DNA of 50,050 bases from Planctomycetota bacterium (GTDB lineage: Bacteria > Planctomycetota > SZUA-567). The stretch spans positions 1 through 50,050 of the forward strand of contig JAIRTL010000057.1 of the NCBI GenBank assembly GCA_031254915.1, given 5' to 3'. Made by a program: the position numbers and the translations under genes. Of the stretch, positions 36,236 through 44,160 are shown piece after piece; position 1 is the first letter of the stretch, and each line of letters begins with the position of its first letter. A model generated the notes under the pieces. It ran no database searches. It was not told the origin of the DNA and was given only the letters and a program-made list of their open reading frames with translations.

Positions 36236-37642
36236 ATGCTGCTCAAATCCATCCACGAGGCCGCCGAGCGCTACGACGCCGTAGTGATCGGCGGCGGCCT
36301 CGGAGGCATGACCGCCGCCAAACGCCTCGCCGACGCGGGGCGCTCGGTCCTGCTCGTGGAGGGATACTCGATGCTCGGCGGCTACGCCACCTACTTCCGC
36401 CGCAAGGAGCACATCTTCGACGTCGCGCTCCACGCCTTCCCGTACGGCATGTTCAAGACCCTGCGCAAATACTGGAGCCGCGACCTCGCCGACCGCGTCC
36501 GGCCGCTGTCGCGCATCCGCTACGACAATCCGCAGTTTTCGCTCCAGACCACCTTCGAAGCCGGGGACTTCACGCGCATCATGGCGGAGACGTTCGGCGT
36601 CGACGCCGCAACGAGCGGGGCGTTTTTCGCCGCCTGCCGCAACGCCGATTTCTACAACAATTCGGAGGAGACGGCGGGCGCGTTTCTCGATCGGCATTTT
36701 CCCGGTCGTCCGGACGTCGTGCGCCTGCTTCTTGAAACGGTGGCCTACGCCACCGGCACAACCCTCGAAGACCCCGCCATCGCCTACGCGATCATCTTCT
36801 CCAACTTCGTCCAGCGCGGCACCCACACCTTCATCGGCGGCACCGATTATCTGCTCGCCGAAATGCAGCGCCTTCTCCTGTCGTCCGGCGTCGACATCGT
36901 CCTCAAAACGACCGTGGACGAGATCCGCCTCGATCTGGGCAAGGCCGCGGGCGTCGTCGCCGGCGGCGCGTTCATCGAGTCGCGGGTCGTCGTCTCGAAC
37001 GGAAACCTGCTCTCGACCGCGTTCGACATGCTGCCGAAAAACGCGCTTCCCCCCGAATTCAGCGAGGAAATGCGCCGTGTGTCCCTGTCGCAGTCGGTGG
37101 CGCAGTGTTACATCGGCATCAAGGAGGGGGTGAAAATTCCCGAAATCGCCGACATCCTCTTTTCGTCGGGCGAACCCGCCTACGATGCGGCCGCCTATCG
37201 CGCCTTTCCTCCCCACAGCTTCAGTTATTCGTTCTACTATCCCGGCCACATCCGTCCGGAGCACCGGCGCACCGAGATCGTCGCCTCGATGGGCGCCTCC
37301 TACGACGAATGGGGCGGTCTGGATCGGAACCGATACGCGGAAAAGAAACGCCTTCTCGCCGAAACGGTCATCCGCGACTTGGACCGGCATATCCCGGGCG
37401 TCTACGACATGGCCGACCATATCGAGGTGGCGACGCCGAAAACGCTCGAACGCTACACCGGCCACCGGCGCGGCGCCAGCTTCGGCACGAAGTTCCCCGG
37501 TTTCCGCGCTTCCGAGCGCCTGTCCAAGGTGATTCCCGGTCTGTTCCACTGCGGTTCGGAAGGGATCATCATGTCGGGGTGGCTCGGCTCGGCGAACAGC
37601 GGCGCGATCGTCGGAGGCAAGGCGGACGCGTATCTGGAGTAA
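36236..37642 (+). CDS. FAD-dependent oxidoreductase, phytoene-desaturase (CrtI)-like
   Basis: A 468-residue flavoprotein. The dinucleotide-binding motif is AVVIGGGLGGMTAAKRLADA, followed by LLVEGYSMLGGYATYFRRKE. The C-terminal FAD-contacting region GLFHCGSEGIIMSGWLGSAN and SGAIVGGKADAY fits the CrtI/RetSat/NAD(P)-binding Rossmann group. The gene starts two bases after the FmdB-like stop and is followed by FabG- and FabZ-like genes. Such sets occur where a fatty acyl chain or polyene is desaturated or isomerised. The substrate cannot be read from the sequence. Confidence 0.8.
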   Translation: MLLKSIHEAAERYDAVVIGGGLGGMTAAKRLADAGRSVLLVEGYSMLGGYATYFRRKEHIFDVALHAFPYGMFKTLRKYWSRDLADRVRPLSRIRYDNPQFSLQTTFEAGDFTRIMAETFGVDAATSGAFFAACRNADFYNNSEETAGAFLDRHFPGRPDVVRLLLETVAYATGTTLEDPAIAYAIIFSNFVQRGTHTFIGGTDYLLAEMQRLLLSSGVDIVLKTTVDEIRLDLGKAAGVVAGGAFIESRVVVSNGNLLSTAFDMLPKNALPPEFSEEMRRVSLSQSVAQCYIGIKEGVKIPEIADILFSSGEPAYDAAAYRAFPPHSFSYSFYYPGHIRPEHRRTEIVASMGASYDEWGGLDRNRYAEKKRLLAETVIRDLDRHIPGVYDMADHIEVATPKTLERYTGHRRGASFGTKFPGFRASERLSKVIPGLFHCGSEGIIMSGWLGSANSGAIVGGKADAYLE

Positions 37643-37756
37643 GCGAGAAGTCGAAAGTCGGAAGTCACTAGGTAAAACAGCGTGCGAGCGCCGCCCTCTT
37701 GCATTTCTTTCTTTGATTTTCGCCCTATGATTTTTGCCTTGCATTCGGGGGTTCCC

Positions 37757-38500
37757 ATGGCGATGACGTTCGATTTTTCCGGCCAGACGGTCGTCGTCAC
37801 CGGCGGCACGCGCGGCATCGGGCGGGCGACGGTGGAGGCGTTCGTCAACGCCGGCGCGAGCGCGTACGCGCTCTACGGCGGCGACGAGAGGGCGGCCGGC
37901 GTCATGCGCGGAGCCCACGCGGGCGACAGGGTGGTGGTGGAACGCCTCGACATCGGCGACGGCGAGGCGGTAAAGTCGTTCTGGCGGCGTCTCGAGGACG
38001 AGGGGCGGAGCGTCCAGGTCCTGGTGAACAACGCCGGCATCCGCAGGGACGCCATCCTCGCCATGATGGCGGACGACGACTGGCGCCGGGTGCTGGACGT
38101 CAACCTCGGCGGCGCCTTCCACATGTCGAAGTACGCGGTGCAGATGATGAGCGGCGCGCGCTACGGCAGGATCGTGAACGTCACCAGCCCGAGCGGGAAA
38201 TTCGGCTTCGAAGGCCAGGCGAACTACGCCGCCAGCAAGGCGGGAATCGTTGCGCTCACGAAAAGCCTGTCGAGGGAAGCGGCGCGGCGCGGCATCACCG
38301 TGAACGCGGTGTCGCCAGGCTACGTCGACACGGACTTTATCAAAAACCTGCCCGAGGAACTCGCCAGGGAATACAGGAAAAGCATCCCGTTGCGGCGTTT
38401 CGGCACGGCGGACGAAATCGCCGCCGCGATCCTTTTTCTCGCCGGCAAGGAGGCGTCGTACATCACGGGAAGCGTGCTCGAGGCGACGGGGGGCTTATGA
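37757..38500 (+). CDS. fabG: 3-oxoacyl-ACP reductase-like SDR (FabG family)
   Basis: A 247-residue short-chain dehydrogenase. The cofactor loop is VVVTGGTRGIGRATVEAF. NNAGIRRDAI and the catalytic Ser and YxxxK (VTSPSGKFGFEGQANYAASK) are in place. The C-terminal AVSPGYVDTDF and LFLAGKEASYITGSVLEATG are FabG-like. GGGGG precedes the ATG at 37757. It overlaps the FabZ-like gene by ATGA. Family assignment is secure; housekeeping FabG versus a pathway-specific paralogue is open, and context favours a specific pathway. Confidence 0.85.
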   Translation: MAMTFDFSGQTVVVTGGTRGIGRATVEAFVNAGASAYALYGGDERAAGVMRGAHAGDRVVVERLDIGDGEAVKSFWRRLEDEGRSVQVLVNNAGIRRDAILAMMADDDWRRVLDVNLGGAFHMSKYAVQMMSGARYGRIVNVTSPSGKFGFEGQANYAASKAGIVALTKSLSREAARRGITVNAVSPGYVDTDFIKNLPEELAREYRKSIPLRRFGTADEIAAAILFLAGKEASYITGSVLEATGGL

Positions 38501-38970
38501 CCATGGATTACGACGACATCAAGGCCGCAATCCCGCATCGGCCGCCGTTTCTCCTTGTCGACGAAATCGTGGAAATGCGCCCGGACCGGATCGTGGCGAA
38601 GACGACGCTCCGCCCCGACGACGATCTGTGGTCGCGAATCTACGCCGGGCACTACCCCGGCTCGCCGATAACGCCGGGCGCGCTTCTACTGGAAATGCTT
38701 TTCCAGGCGGCGGGCGTGCTCATGGCCGGACTCGTCCGGGACGACGCGCCGGTGGATGGCGTTCCGGTGGTGACGCGCGTCAACAACGCCAAGTTCAAGC
38801 GCATGATCCTCCCCGGAGACACGGTGGAACTGCGCGTCAGGATCACGGATACCATCGGCGCCGCCTATTGCCTCAAGGGCGAAGCGGTCAAGGGCGGCAA
38901 GGTCGCCGCGCAGGCGGAGTTCGCGCTGACGATCGCCCCGGCCCCGGGAGACGACGCCAATTCCGGCTGA
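38497..38970 (+). CDS. 3-hydroxyacyl-ACP dehydratase-like hotdog protein (FabZ family)
   Basis: A 157-residue single hotdog-fold protein. The active-site block GHYPGSPITPGALLLEMLFQ keeps the FabZ histidine and glutamate. The N-terminus IPHRPPFLLVDEIVEMRPDR is also characteristic. The start ATG overlaps the fabG TGA, showing translational coupling. Together with the CrtI-like and FabG genes it forms a small unit that could reduce, dehydrate and desaturate an ACP-bound chain. No ketosynthase or ACP gene is adjacent. Confidence 0.85.
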   Translation: MTMDYDDIKAAIPHRPPFLLVDEIVEMRPDRIVAKTTLRPDDDLWSRIYAGHYPGSPITPGALLLEMLFQAAGVLMAGLVRDDAPVDGVPVVTRVNNAKFKRMILPGDTVELRVRITDTIGAAYCLKGEAVKGGKVAAQAEFALTIAPAPGDDANSG

Positions 38971-39039
38971 AATGCTCCGGCATTTTCTTGGGGAGGAGAC
39001 TTTTCCGCGGAAAGGATCTCTTTCCCACCCCTCCCCTTC

Positions 39040-39156
39040 TACAGCGTTTCCGCAAATAATCGACATTTCCACGGCGCGTTTTGGTTGGCGCAGTTGAACC
39101 CGAAAACGCAACAGGGAGGCCCGTCATTTCCGAAAACGCGCTAGCGCATTTTACCC
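39040..39156 (-). repeat. Family B palindromic repeat, copy 2
   Basis: Reverse-complement match to 14391-14507. Shared blocks are GGCGCAGTTGAACCCGAAAA (in copy 1 read as its complement), CGCAACAGGGAGGCC and the outer CAGCGTTT and AAACGCG arms. The ends are inverted repeats of each other. Confidence 0.7.
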
Positions 39157-39201
39157 AATTGCTGCGAAATGCCTGGCGTTCCGGGATGCGACGGGACAAG
39201 C
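39144..39201 (-). repeat. Family C short repeat, copy 2
   Basis: Its reverse complement matches 13366-13430 (GTCCCGTCGCATCCC, AACGCC, TTTCGCAGCAA). It directly abuts family B copy 2, so the two may be parts of one larger element. Confidence 0.45.
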
Positions 39202-39297
39202 AGAAACGCGCAACGGGATGCCCATTCAACTTCGCAGACGCCCAAAAAACTTCGAATTGGTCTTTGGCGGGGAAGTCGGCGGTATCCCGCCTCGGCG

Positions 39298-41094
39298 TCA
39301 TCCGGCGGCGTTTTCCCTTTTTTCTTCCGCCGCCATTTCCTTCGCCCGCGCCAGGGCGGAACTGAACGACGGAAAGATGTTTTCCATTCCCACGAGGTCG
39401 ATGACGCCGAACCGGCGAAGATCCTTCATGACCGGTTCGCGCACGCCGCAGAGCAGCGCCGTCCTTCCCATTCGCTTCATGAACAATACCGAGTCGCGGA
39501 AATTGCGGATGCCTGTCGCATCGACGAACGGCACGTGCCGCATTCGTATGATCACGACCCTGGACGCGATTCCGAGCGTCTGCAGAACCTGTTGGTACTG
39601 GCGCGAAGCGGCGAAAAAGAAGGGGCCGCTCACCTCGAAGACGTCGATTTCCTTCGGGATGTCCCGGTAGTCCTCGACGATGTCGGCGCCGCGTTCCGTG
39701 CCGCCCGAGGAGGTGATGCTGAACACCGTTCCCATCCGCGCCATGCGCTGGATAAAGAGGAACGCCGCGAGGATCATGCCGATCTCGATCGCCGCCGTGA
39801 GGTCGACGAGGACGGTGAGGAAGAACGTGGCGAGCAGCACCACCACCTCGTACACCGGCGCCTTGAGGACCAGAGCGAACGAGCGCCATTCGCTCATGTT
39901 GTACGCCACGACCATGAGGATGCCGGCGAGGCAGGGCATGGGGATCAGTTCCGCGTAGTCGCCAAGGGCGAGCATGATGACGAGAAGCACGACGGCGTGG
40001 ACCATTCCGGCGACCGGCGTGCGGCCGCCGCTCCGGACGTTCGTGGCGGTGCGGGCGATGGCGCCGGTCGCCGGAATGCCGCCGACGAGGGGCGTTACGA
40101 TGTTGGCCACGCCCTGGGCGATCAGTTCCGTGTTCGAACGGTGGTTGCCGCCGATCATGCCGTCGGCGACGACGGCGGAAAGCAGCGATTCGATCGCGCC
40201 GAGGAGGGCGATCGTGAAGGCCGGCTGGATGTAGTCGACCAGGCGCGACAGGTCGAAGTCCGGCAACGCGAAATGGAAGCTGGTGGGAATGTCGGAAAAG
40301 CGCGACCCGATCGTATCGACGGGAAGGTGGAACAGCGCCGTCGCCGCCGTCGCGGCGAGGATGGCGACAAGCGACCCGGGAACGCGCGGGAAAAACCGCC
40401 TTCCGGCCTGCATCGCGACGATCGTCGCCGCCGCCAGCAGGACGGACCACGGGTTGGCTTCGCCGAGGCGACGGAAATACTCGCCCCACGAGGCGATAAA
40501 CGTTCCCGATTCGCCTTTCAGGCCGAAGCCGAGGGCGTCGCCGACCTGGGTGGTGAAGATGGTGACGGCGATGCCGCTGGTGAAGCCGACGATCACCGGA
40601 TGCGGGATGAACTTGATGACGTTTCCGAGTCGGAGCAGGCCGAAGCAGACCAGAAACACGCCCGCCAGCATGGTGGAGACGAGAAGCCCCTCGAAGCCGT
40701 ATTGCGCGCTGATCCCGGAGACGATGACGATGAACGCCCCCGTCGGGCCGCCGATCTGCACCCTGCTGCCGCCGAGAAAGGAGATCAGGAATCCGGCGAC
40801 GACGGCGGTGACCAGTCCCTTGTCGGGCGACAGACCGGAGGCGACCGCGAAGGCGATCGCAAGCGGCAGCGCCACGATGCCGACGATGACCCCGGCGGTG
40901 ACGTCCTTGACGAACCGCGTCTTCCAGTAGTCGGGTGTCAGGGCGGAGAGGATTTTCGGGTAGAAGAAATCCTTCCAGGTTCGTTTGACCGGGCGCTCGA
41001 GCACGCGCGTCCCGCCGAGCGCCGCCGCCTCTCGCGCGAAGGTGCGGACGCTGTGCGTGGGTTGACGGCCGGAGGGAAGGGGGTTTTCCGACAT
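39298..41094 (-). CDS. SulP-family anion transporter with STAS domain
   Basis: A 598-residue membrane carrier. After a soluble N-terminal segment come about 12 hydrophobic segments with SulP hallmarks: DVTAGVIVGIVALPLAIAFA, GGPTGAFIVIVSGI, QGVANIVTPLVGGIPATGAI and ARTATNVRSGGRTPVAGM. The C-terminal 130 residues form a STAS domain (DVFEVSGPFFFAASRQYQQV, MRHVPFVDATGIRNF). SulP proteins move sulfate, bicarbonate or dicarboxylates. GGAAG precedes the ATG at 41092-41094. The frame remains open upstream inside the PHP gene, but that part is unlike the family. The substrate is unknown. Confidence 0.92.
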   Translation of the reverse strand: MSENPLPSGRQPTHSVRTFAREAAALGGTRVLERPVKRTWKDFFYPKILSALTPDYWKTRFVKDVTAGVIVGIVALPLAIAFAVASGLSPDKGLVTAVVAGFLISFLGGSRVQIGGPTGAFIVIVSGISAQYGFEGLLVSTMLAGVFLVCFGLLRLGNVIKFIPHPVIVGFTSGIAVTIFTTQVGDALGFGLKGESGTFIASWGEYFRRLGEANPWSVLLAAATIVAMQAGRRFFPRVPGSLVAILAATAATALFHLPVDTIGSRFSDIPTSFHFALPDFDLSRLVDYIQPAFTIALLGAIESLLSAVVADGMIGGNHRSNTELIAQGVANIVTPLVGGIPATGAIARTATNVRSGGRTPVAGMVHAVVLLVIMLALGDYAELIPMPCLAGILMVVAYNMSEWRSFALVLKAPVYEVVVLLATFFLTVLVDLTAAIEIGMILAAFLFIQRMARMGTVFSITSSGGTERGADIVEDYRDIPKEIDVFEVSGPFFFAASRQYQQVLQTLGIASRVVIIRMRHVPFVDATGIRNFRDSVLFMKRMGRTALLCGVREPVMKDLRRFGVIDLVGMENIFPSFSSALARAKEMAAEEKRENAAG

Positions 41095-41116
41095 GGCGCT
41101 TCCTTCGTTTTCGTTG

Positions 41117-41779
41117 CTATTTCGCCAGTAACCGCGAGCCGAACGCCTCGGCGCCGCGGAACATGCGTTCAACCGCGTCTTCGTCAAGCCCGGCGGCGCG
41201 GCAGATGCGCTCCGCGAAGGCGCGGGTCGGCGAATCGCCGACGGTGTGGGTGTCGGATCCGAACAGGAGTTTGGCGCCGTATTTTTCGGCCAGGCGCGCC
41301 ACATGGCCGTTGGCGAGCGAGTGCCCCTTGCGGCCGGAAATTTCCAGGAAAACGCCGCGTTCCGCCGCCAGCCCGACCTCGTCGTCGCCGACAAGCCCGG
41401 GGTGCGCGAGGATATCCGCGCCCGCCTCGATCGCGGCCCGGTTGGTGCCGGGCAGAACCGGTTCCGACAGCGTCTCGCCGTGCACCACCACGTACTGCGC
41501 CCCAAGTTCGCGCGCCAGCCGCACCGCCTCGCCGATCTGCGCCGGCCGTACATGCGTCACCTCGGTGCCGGCGACGACGCCGATCCGGCCGGCGGCGTTT
41601 TCCGCCTTGGCGGCGGCGACGATCACCGGTATCTGCGTCGGCAGCGTGGCGAGATCGGAATGGTCGGAAATGCCCAGGATTCTGTAGCCCACGACTTCCG
41701 CCCGGCGCACCAGTTCGGCCGGGATGAGTTCGCCGTCGGAAATGATCGAGTGCGTATGATAGTCGAACATCCTGTCCAT
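41117..41779 (-). CDS. PHP-domain phosphoesterase, histidinol-phosphatase-like
   Basis: A 220-residue metal-dependent hydrolase. The first PHP metal motif is FDYHTHSIISDGEL and the second GISDHSD. Further ligands lie in EVTHVRP, VVHGETL, DILAHPGL and LLFGSDTHT. GGGGGACAGC precedes the ATG at 41777-41779. It is 22 bases upstream of sulP and probably co-transcribed. It is a short PHP family member; the substrate (a phosphate ester or nucleic acid) is not defined. A decayed sugar-isomerase fragment lies upstream on the other strand. Confidence 0.85.
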   Translation of the reverse strand: MDRMFDYHTHSIISDGELIPAELVRRAEVVGYRILGISDHSDLATLPTQIPVIVAAAKAENAAGRIGVVAGTEVTHVRPAQIGEAVRLARELGAQYVVVHGETLSEPVLPGTNRAAIEAGADILAHPGLVGDDEVGLAAERGVFLEISGRKGHSLANGHVARLAEKYGAKLLFGSDTHTVGDSPTRAFAERICRAAGLDEDAVERMFRGAEAFGSRLLAK

Positions 41780-41884
41780 GCTGTCCCCCTTTCGCCCGGC
41801 GAGTATAGCCGAAAAAGCGCGCCGGGGGGAAACTGTTTCCACGTCGCGAACCATTTCGCATTCCATTTCCAGGAAGGAGCGATT

Positions 41885-42142
41885 ATGCCCAGAACCATGA
41901 TCCTGTGCAGCGGCCAGTGGGCCACTCGATGGACTGTGCAAAAAAGCGAAGGCGTTCGGCTCGACGGCCTCGAGCTTGCCTGCCGGGGCGAGCACTTCCC
42001 CGTCGACGAGGCGGCGGCGGCGAAGACGTGTTGCGGTGAAAAACGGGAGATCCCGGAAAAGCGCGGCCTGAAGCGAAAAGTCCACGAAAAGGCAAATACG
42101 AAAAAGGGGAGGGCTTTTCAAAGGCCTCCCCTTTCGCGCTGA
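41885..42142 (+). pseudogene. Truncated, frameshifted sugar-phosphate isomerase/epimerase (TIM barrel)
   Basis: A GGAAGGAG site precedes an ATG that opens MPRTMILCSGQWA. After about 13 disturbed codons the frame reads DGLELACRGEHFPVDEA, the N-terminal hallmark of xylose-isomerase-like sugar-phosphate isomerase/epimerases. Between these, shifting the frame by one base reads LDGLCKKAKAFG, which is what the family has at this point. So a small indel and a compensating one-base loss bracket this stretch. Later CCGEKREIPEKRGLKRK still aligns with the family's next helix. Only about 65 of roughly 300 residues remain. The frame then runs through the terminator of the opposite gene. Confidence 0.7.
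42101..42134 (-). terminator. Intrinsic terminator of the DUF1573-VOC gene
   Basis: AAAGGGGAGG (42103-42112) pairs with CCTCCCCTTT (42125-42134). On the minus strand the stem is followed by a run of T. It lies 43 bases beyond the stop at 42177. Confidence 0.8.
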
Positions 42143-42176
42143 ATTACTCACCCGGGCGCATTCGCGGCGCGGGCTG

Positions 42177-43337
42177 TTATTTTTCATCCAGCCAGAGTTC
42201 GCCTTTGTCGTTCAGCTGGAAGTGCGGCACGGCGGAAATTTCCCACGAGTGGCCGTCAGGGTCCGCGACGTAGCCGGTCACGGCGCCGCTCAAGAGTTCG
42301 GCCGGGTGGCGCAGCGGCGTGCCGCCGGCGTTTACGAAGGACTGGAAGGCTTTCTCCGCCTCTTCGCGGTTGTTGACCAGGATCGCCAGCGTGGCGCCAC
42401 CGCCCATCGTATCGCGGCCAAGGATGTACTGGTCGCGAAGCAGGTCCTCCATCGGGTACAGCGACAGCACCTGGCCGTTCATCTGGAAGAAGGCGATGTT
42501 GTCGTATTTGCCCCGTCCGAGCGGCTTCCAGCCGATGTCTTCGTAAAACTTGATCGAGCGCGGCAGGTCGGCGACGCCGAGGGTGATGACGGCGATCCGT
42601 TGCGGGACGCCGTCCACGTCGGCGTCGGCGCGGCGGGGTGTTTCGACGGCAATCGCTTCGGCGCGCTCCGGTTCCGCGTCTGTCGTATCAGCCGTTTCGG
42701 CGAACTCGACGGACTCCGTCGCCGCGTCGACAACAGCATCCACCGCGTCCCCGGTCCTCTCCGCGGCCGATTCCGCCTCGAGCACGATCCTGGGCTGGGC
42801 CGTTTCCTCGAGCTCTTCTTCCGCTTCCATCGCCATTTCCTCGACGAGGGTGGTGGCGGGCGCGCGGACGGCGGGCGCGGGTTCGACGACGGGTTCGGGC
42901 TGGGTCACGAACTGGCTGGACTGGACAAAGGTGTCGTAACGCAGCGTCGTGCGGATCGGGCTTGTGATCTGGACGTAGATGGCGTAGTGCTGTCCCTGCG
43001 GCGGCGTCGGCCTGACGTTGCGCAATTCCAGCACGGCGCGCTCGCCCTGTTGGAAATTGCGTTTCGGCGACACGAGCTGCACGCAGGTGCACGAGGTGTA
43101 CAGCCTGCCGATCGTGACTCTGCCGTTGTCGGGGCGGACGATCTCGAAGGCCTGGGTCGGCGCGAGCACGCCGAGATAGGTCTTTCCGGACAAATCGTTC
43201 GCCGGCATGAGAGAAAAGCCGCGCGCTTCGGCGACGGCGCTGACATTCCGCATTGTCGAGACAACTCCGTCCGCGGCGACGACGGCCGAAGCGGCGGCGA
43301 CAAAAACACACGCGAACACAAGCGAACGAAAGCGCAT
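42177..43337 (-). CDS. Secreted DUF1573-VOC (glyoxalase-fold) fusion protein
   Basis: A 386-residue protein with a signal peptide (MRFRSLVFACVFVAAASAVV, then AADG). Residues about 35-130 form a DUF1573-like immunoglobulin-type domain with the TSCTCV motif and GERAVLELRNVRP. A long Glu/Ala/Thr-rich linker follows (about 135-245). The last 135 residues are a glyoxalase/VOC domain (RIAVITLGVADLPRSIKFYE, WKPLGRGKYDNIAFF, VADPDGHSWEISAVPHFQLN). The start is set by AAAGGA before the second Met. VOC domains are normally cytoplasmic, so an exported fusion with DUF1573 is unusual. It has its own terminator. Function is unknown. Confidence 0.8.
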   Translation of the reverse strand: MRFRSLVFACVFVAAASAVVAADGVVSTMRNVSAVAEARGFSLMPANDLSGKTYLGVLAPTQAFEIVRPDNGRVTIGRLYTSCTCVQLVSPKRNFQQGERAVLELRNVRPTPPQGQHYAIYVQITSPIRTTLRYDTFVQSSQFVTQPEPVVEPAPAVRAPATTLVEEMAMEAEEELEETAQPRIVLEAESAAERTGDAVDAVVDAATESVEFAETADTTDAEPERAEAIAVETPRRADADVDGVPQRIAVITLGVADLPRSIKFYEDIGWKPLGRGKYDNIAFFQMNGQVLSLYPMEDLLRDQYILGRDTMGGGATLAILVNNREEAEKAFQSFVNAGGTPLRHPAELLSGAVTGYVADPDGHSWEISAVPHFQLNDKGELWLDEK

Positions 43338-43562
43338 GAGCATCCTTTCTTGCGGTTCAGCCATAGGATCAGGCATGACGGGGAAAATTGCCGATACCGT
43401 ATTAAAACCGAATGTATAAAATTGTCAACCTCATCCCGTCCATCCTTTGCCGAACAATGCTTCATGAAGGCGAAAAACGGTCGGATGGTTGTTTTCCTTT
43501 TGAAAATCGGTCCGAAACAAGCGAAATAAAAGAAAAAAATGGCAAGAAAACGAAAACCACGC

Positions 43563-43591
43563 TTGACATATTAAGGAAAAAAAGCCATTAT
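43563..43591 (+). promoter_or_regulatory. Sigma-70-like promoter for rpiB-dhaKL
   Basis: TTGACA (43563-43568), a 17-base spacer and CATTAT (43586-43591). It lies 34 bases upstream of the ATG at 43625, in an AT-rich stretch. Confidence 0.6.
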
Positions 43592-43624
43592 GTCACGAAT
43601 GCCGCCCTCCAAGGAGATTTCATA

Positions 43625-44095
43625 ATGGATAAAAAACGCGACCTGGTCATCGGCAGCGATGACGCGGCCTTCGAATTCAAGAATATCCTCAAGCAGTTTC
43701 TCATCGATCAGGGCTACAAGGTAGAGGACGTCGGCATCGCCGGCGTCGACGACCCGACCGTCTATCCCGAGGTCGCCGGGCGCGCATGCATGGCGATCAT
43801 CGACGGCAACTACGAAAAGCGCGGGATTCTCATCTGCGGCACCGGCATCGGCATGGCGATGTCCGCCAACAAGTATCCTGGCATCCGCGCCGCGCAGGTT
43901 CACGACACCTTCTCGGCCGAGCGCGCCGCCTTGTCCAACGACGCCAACATCATCACCATGGGTGCGCGGGTGATCGGCATCGAGCTCGCCAAGAAGCTGG
44001 TCATGGCCTGGCTGCCCCTGGAGTTCAAGGACGGGCCCTCGACGCCGAAAGTCGAGGCGATCAAGGGCATCGAAAGGAAGAACTTCAAGAACTGA
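43625..44095 (+). CDS. RpiB/LacAB-family sugar-phosphate isomerase, divergent
   Basis: A 156-residue isomerase. The catalytic Cys loop ICGTGIGMAMSANKYPGIRA and the ARVIGIELAK block are clear. It departs from E. coli RpiB at several functional positions. DDAAF replaces DHxGF near the N-terminus, a Ser occupies the place of the histidine in RQHND, and the arginine-rich GGRHQQR becomes GPSTPK. These changes suggest a substrate other than ribose 5-phosphate. Known relatives with other substrates include LacAB and tetrulose-4-phosphate isomerases. AAGGAG precedes the ATG at 43625. It heads an operon with dhaK and dhaL. Confidence 0.85.
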   Translation: MDKKRDLVIGSDDAAFEFKNILKQFLIDQGYKVEDVGIAGVDDPTVYPEVAGRACMAIIDGNYEKRGILICGTGIGMAMSANKYPGIRAAQVHDTFSAERAALSNDANIITMGARVIGIELAKKLVMAWLPLEFKDGPSTPKVEAIKGIERKNFKN

Positions 44096-44160
44096 CCCGG
44101 CCCGCCGGGCATGAATCGTTTCGGGATGTTCATATTTCGGACAAATACGGGAGGACAGCA

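Larger units (their letters stand above)
38971..39297. other. Convergent gap holding two repeats
   Basis: This 327-base gap between the FabZ-like gene and sulP contains family B copy 2 and family C copy 2 side by side. Nothing else is seen. Confidence 0.55.

Noticed and set aside
41095..41553. Longer start for sulP reading into the PHP gene
   Set aside because: The extra residues are the PHP gene read in another frame; a ribosome site and family start occur at 41094.
41246..41884. Upstream extension of the isomerase-fragment frame on the plus strand
   Set aside because: It is antisense to the PHP gene and unlike any protein; only the part from 41885 matches a family.
43625..44095. Calling the isomerase a standard ribose-5-phosphate isomerase B
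   Set aside because: The catalytic Cys loop is present, but substrate-contact histidines and arginines of E. coli RpiB are replaced, so only the family is assigned.
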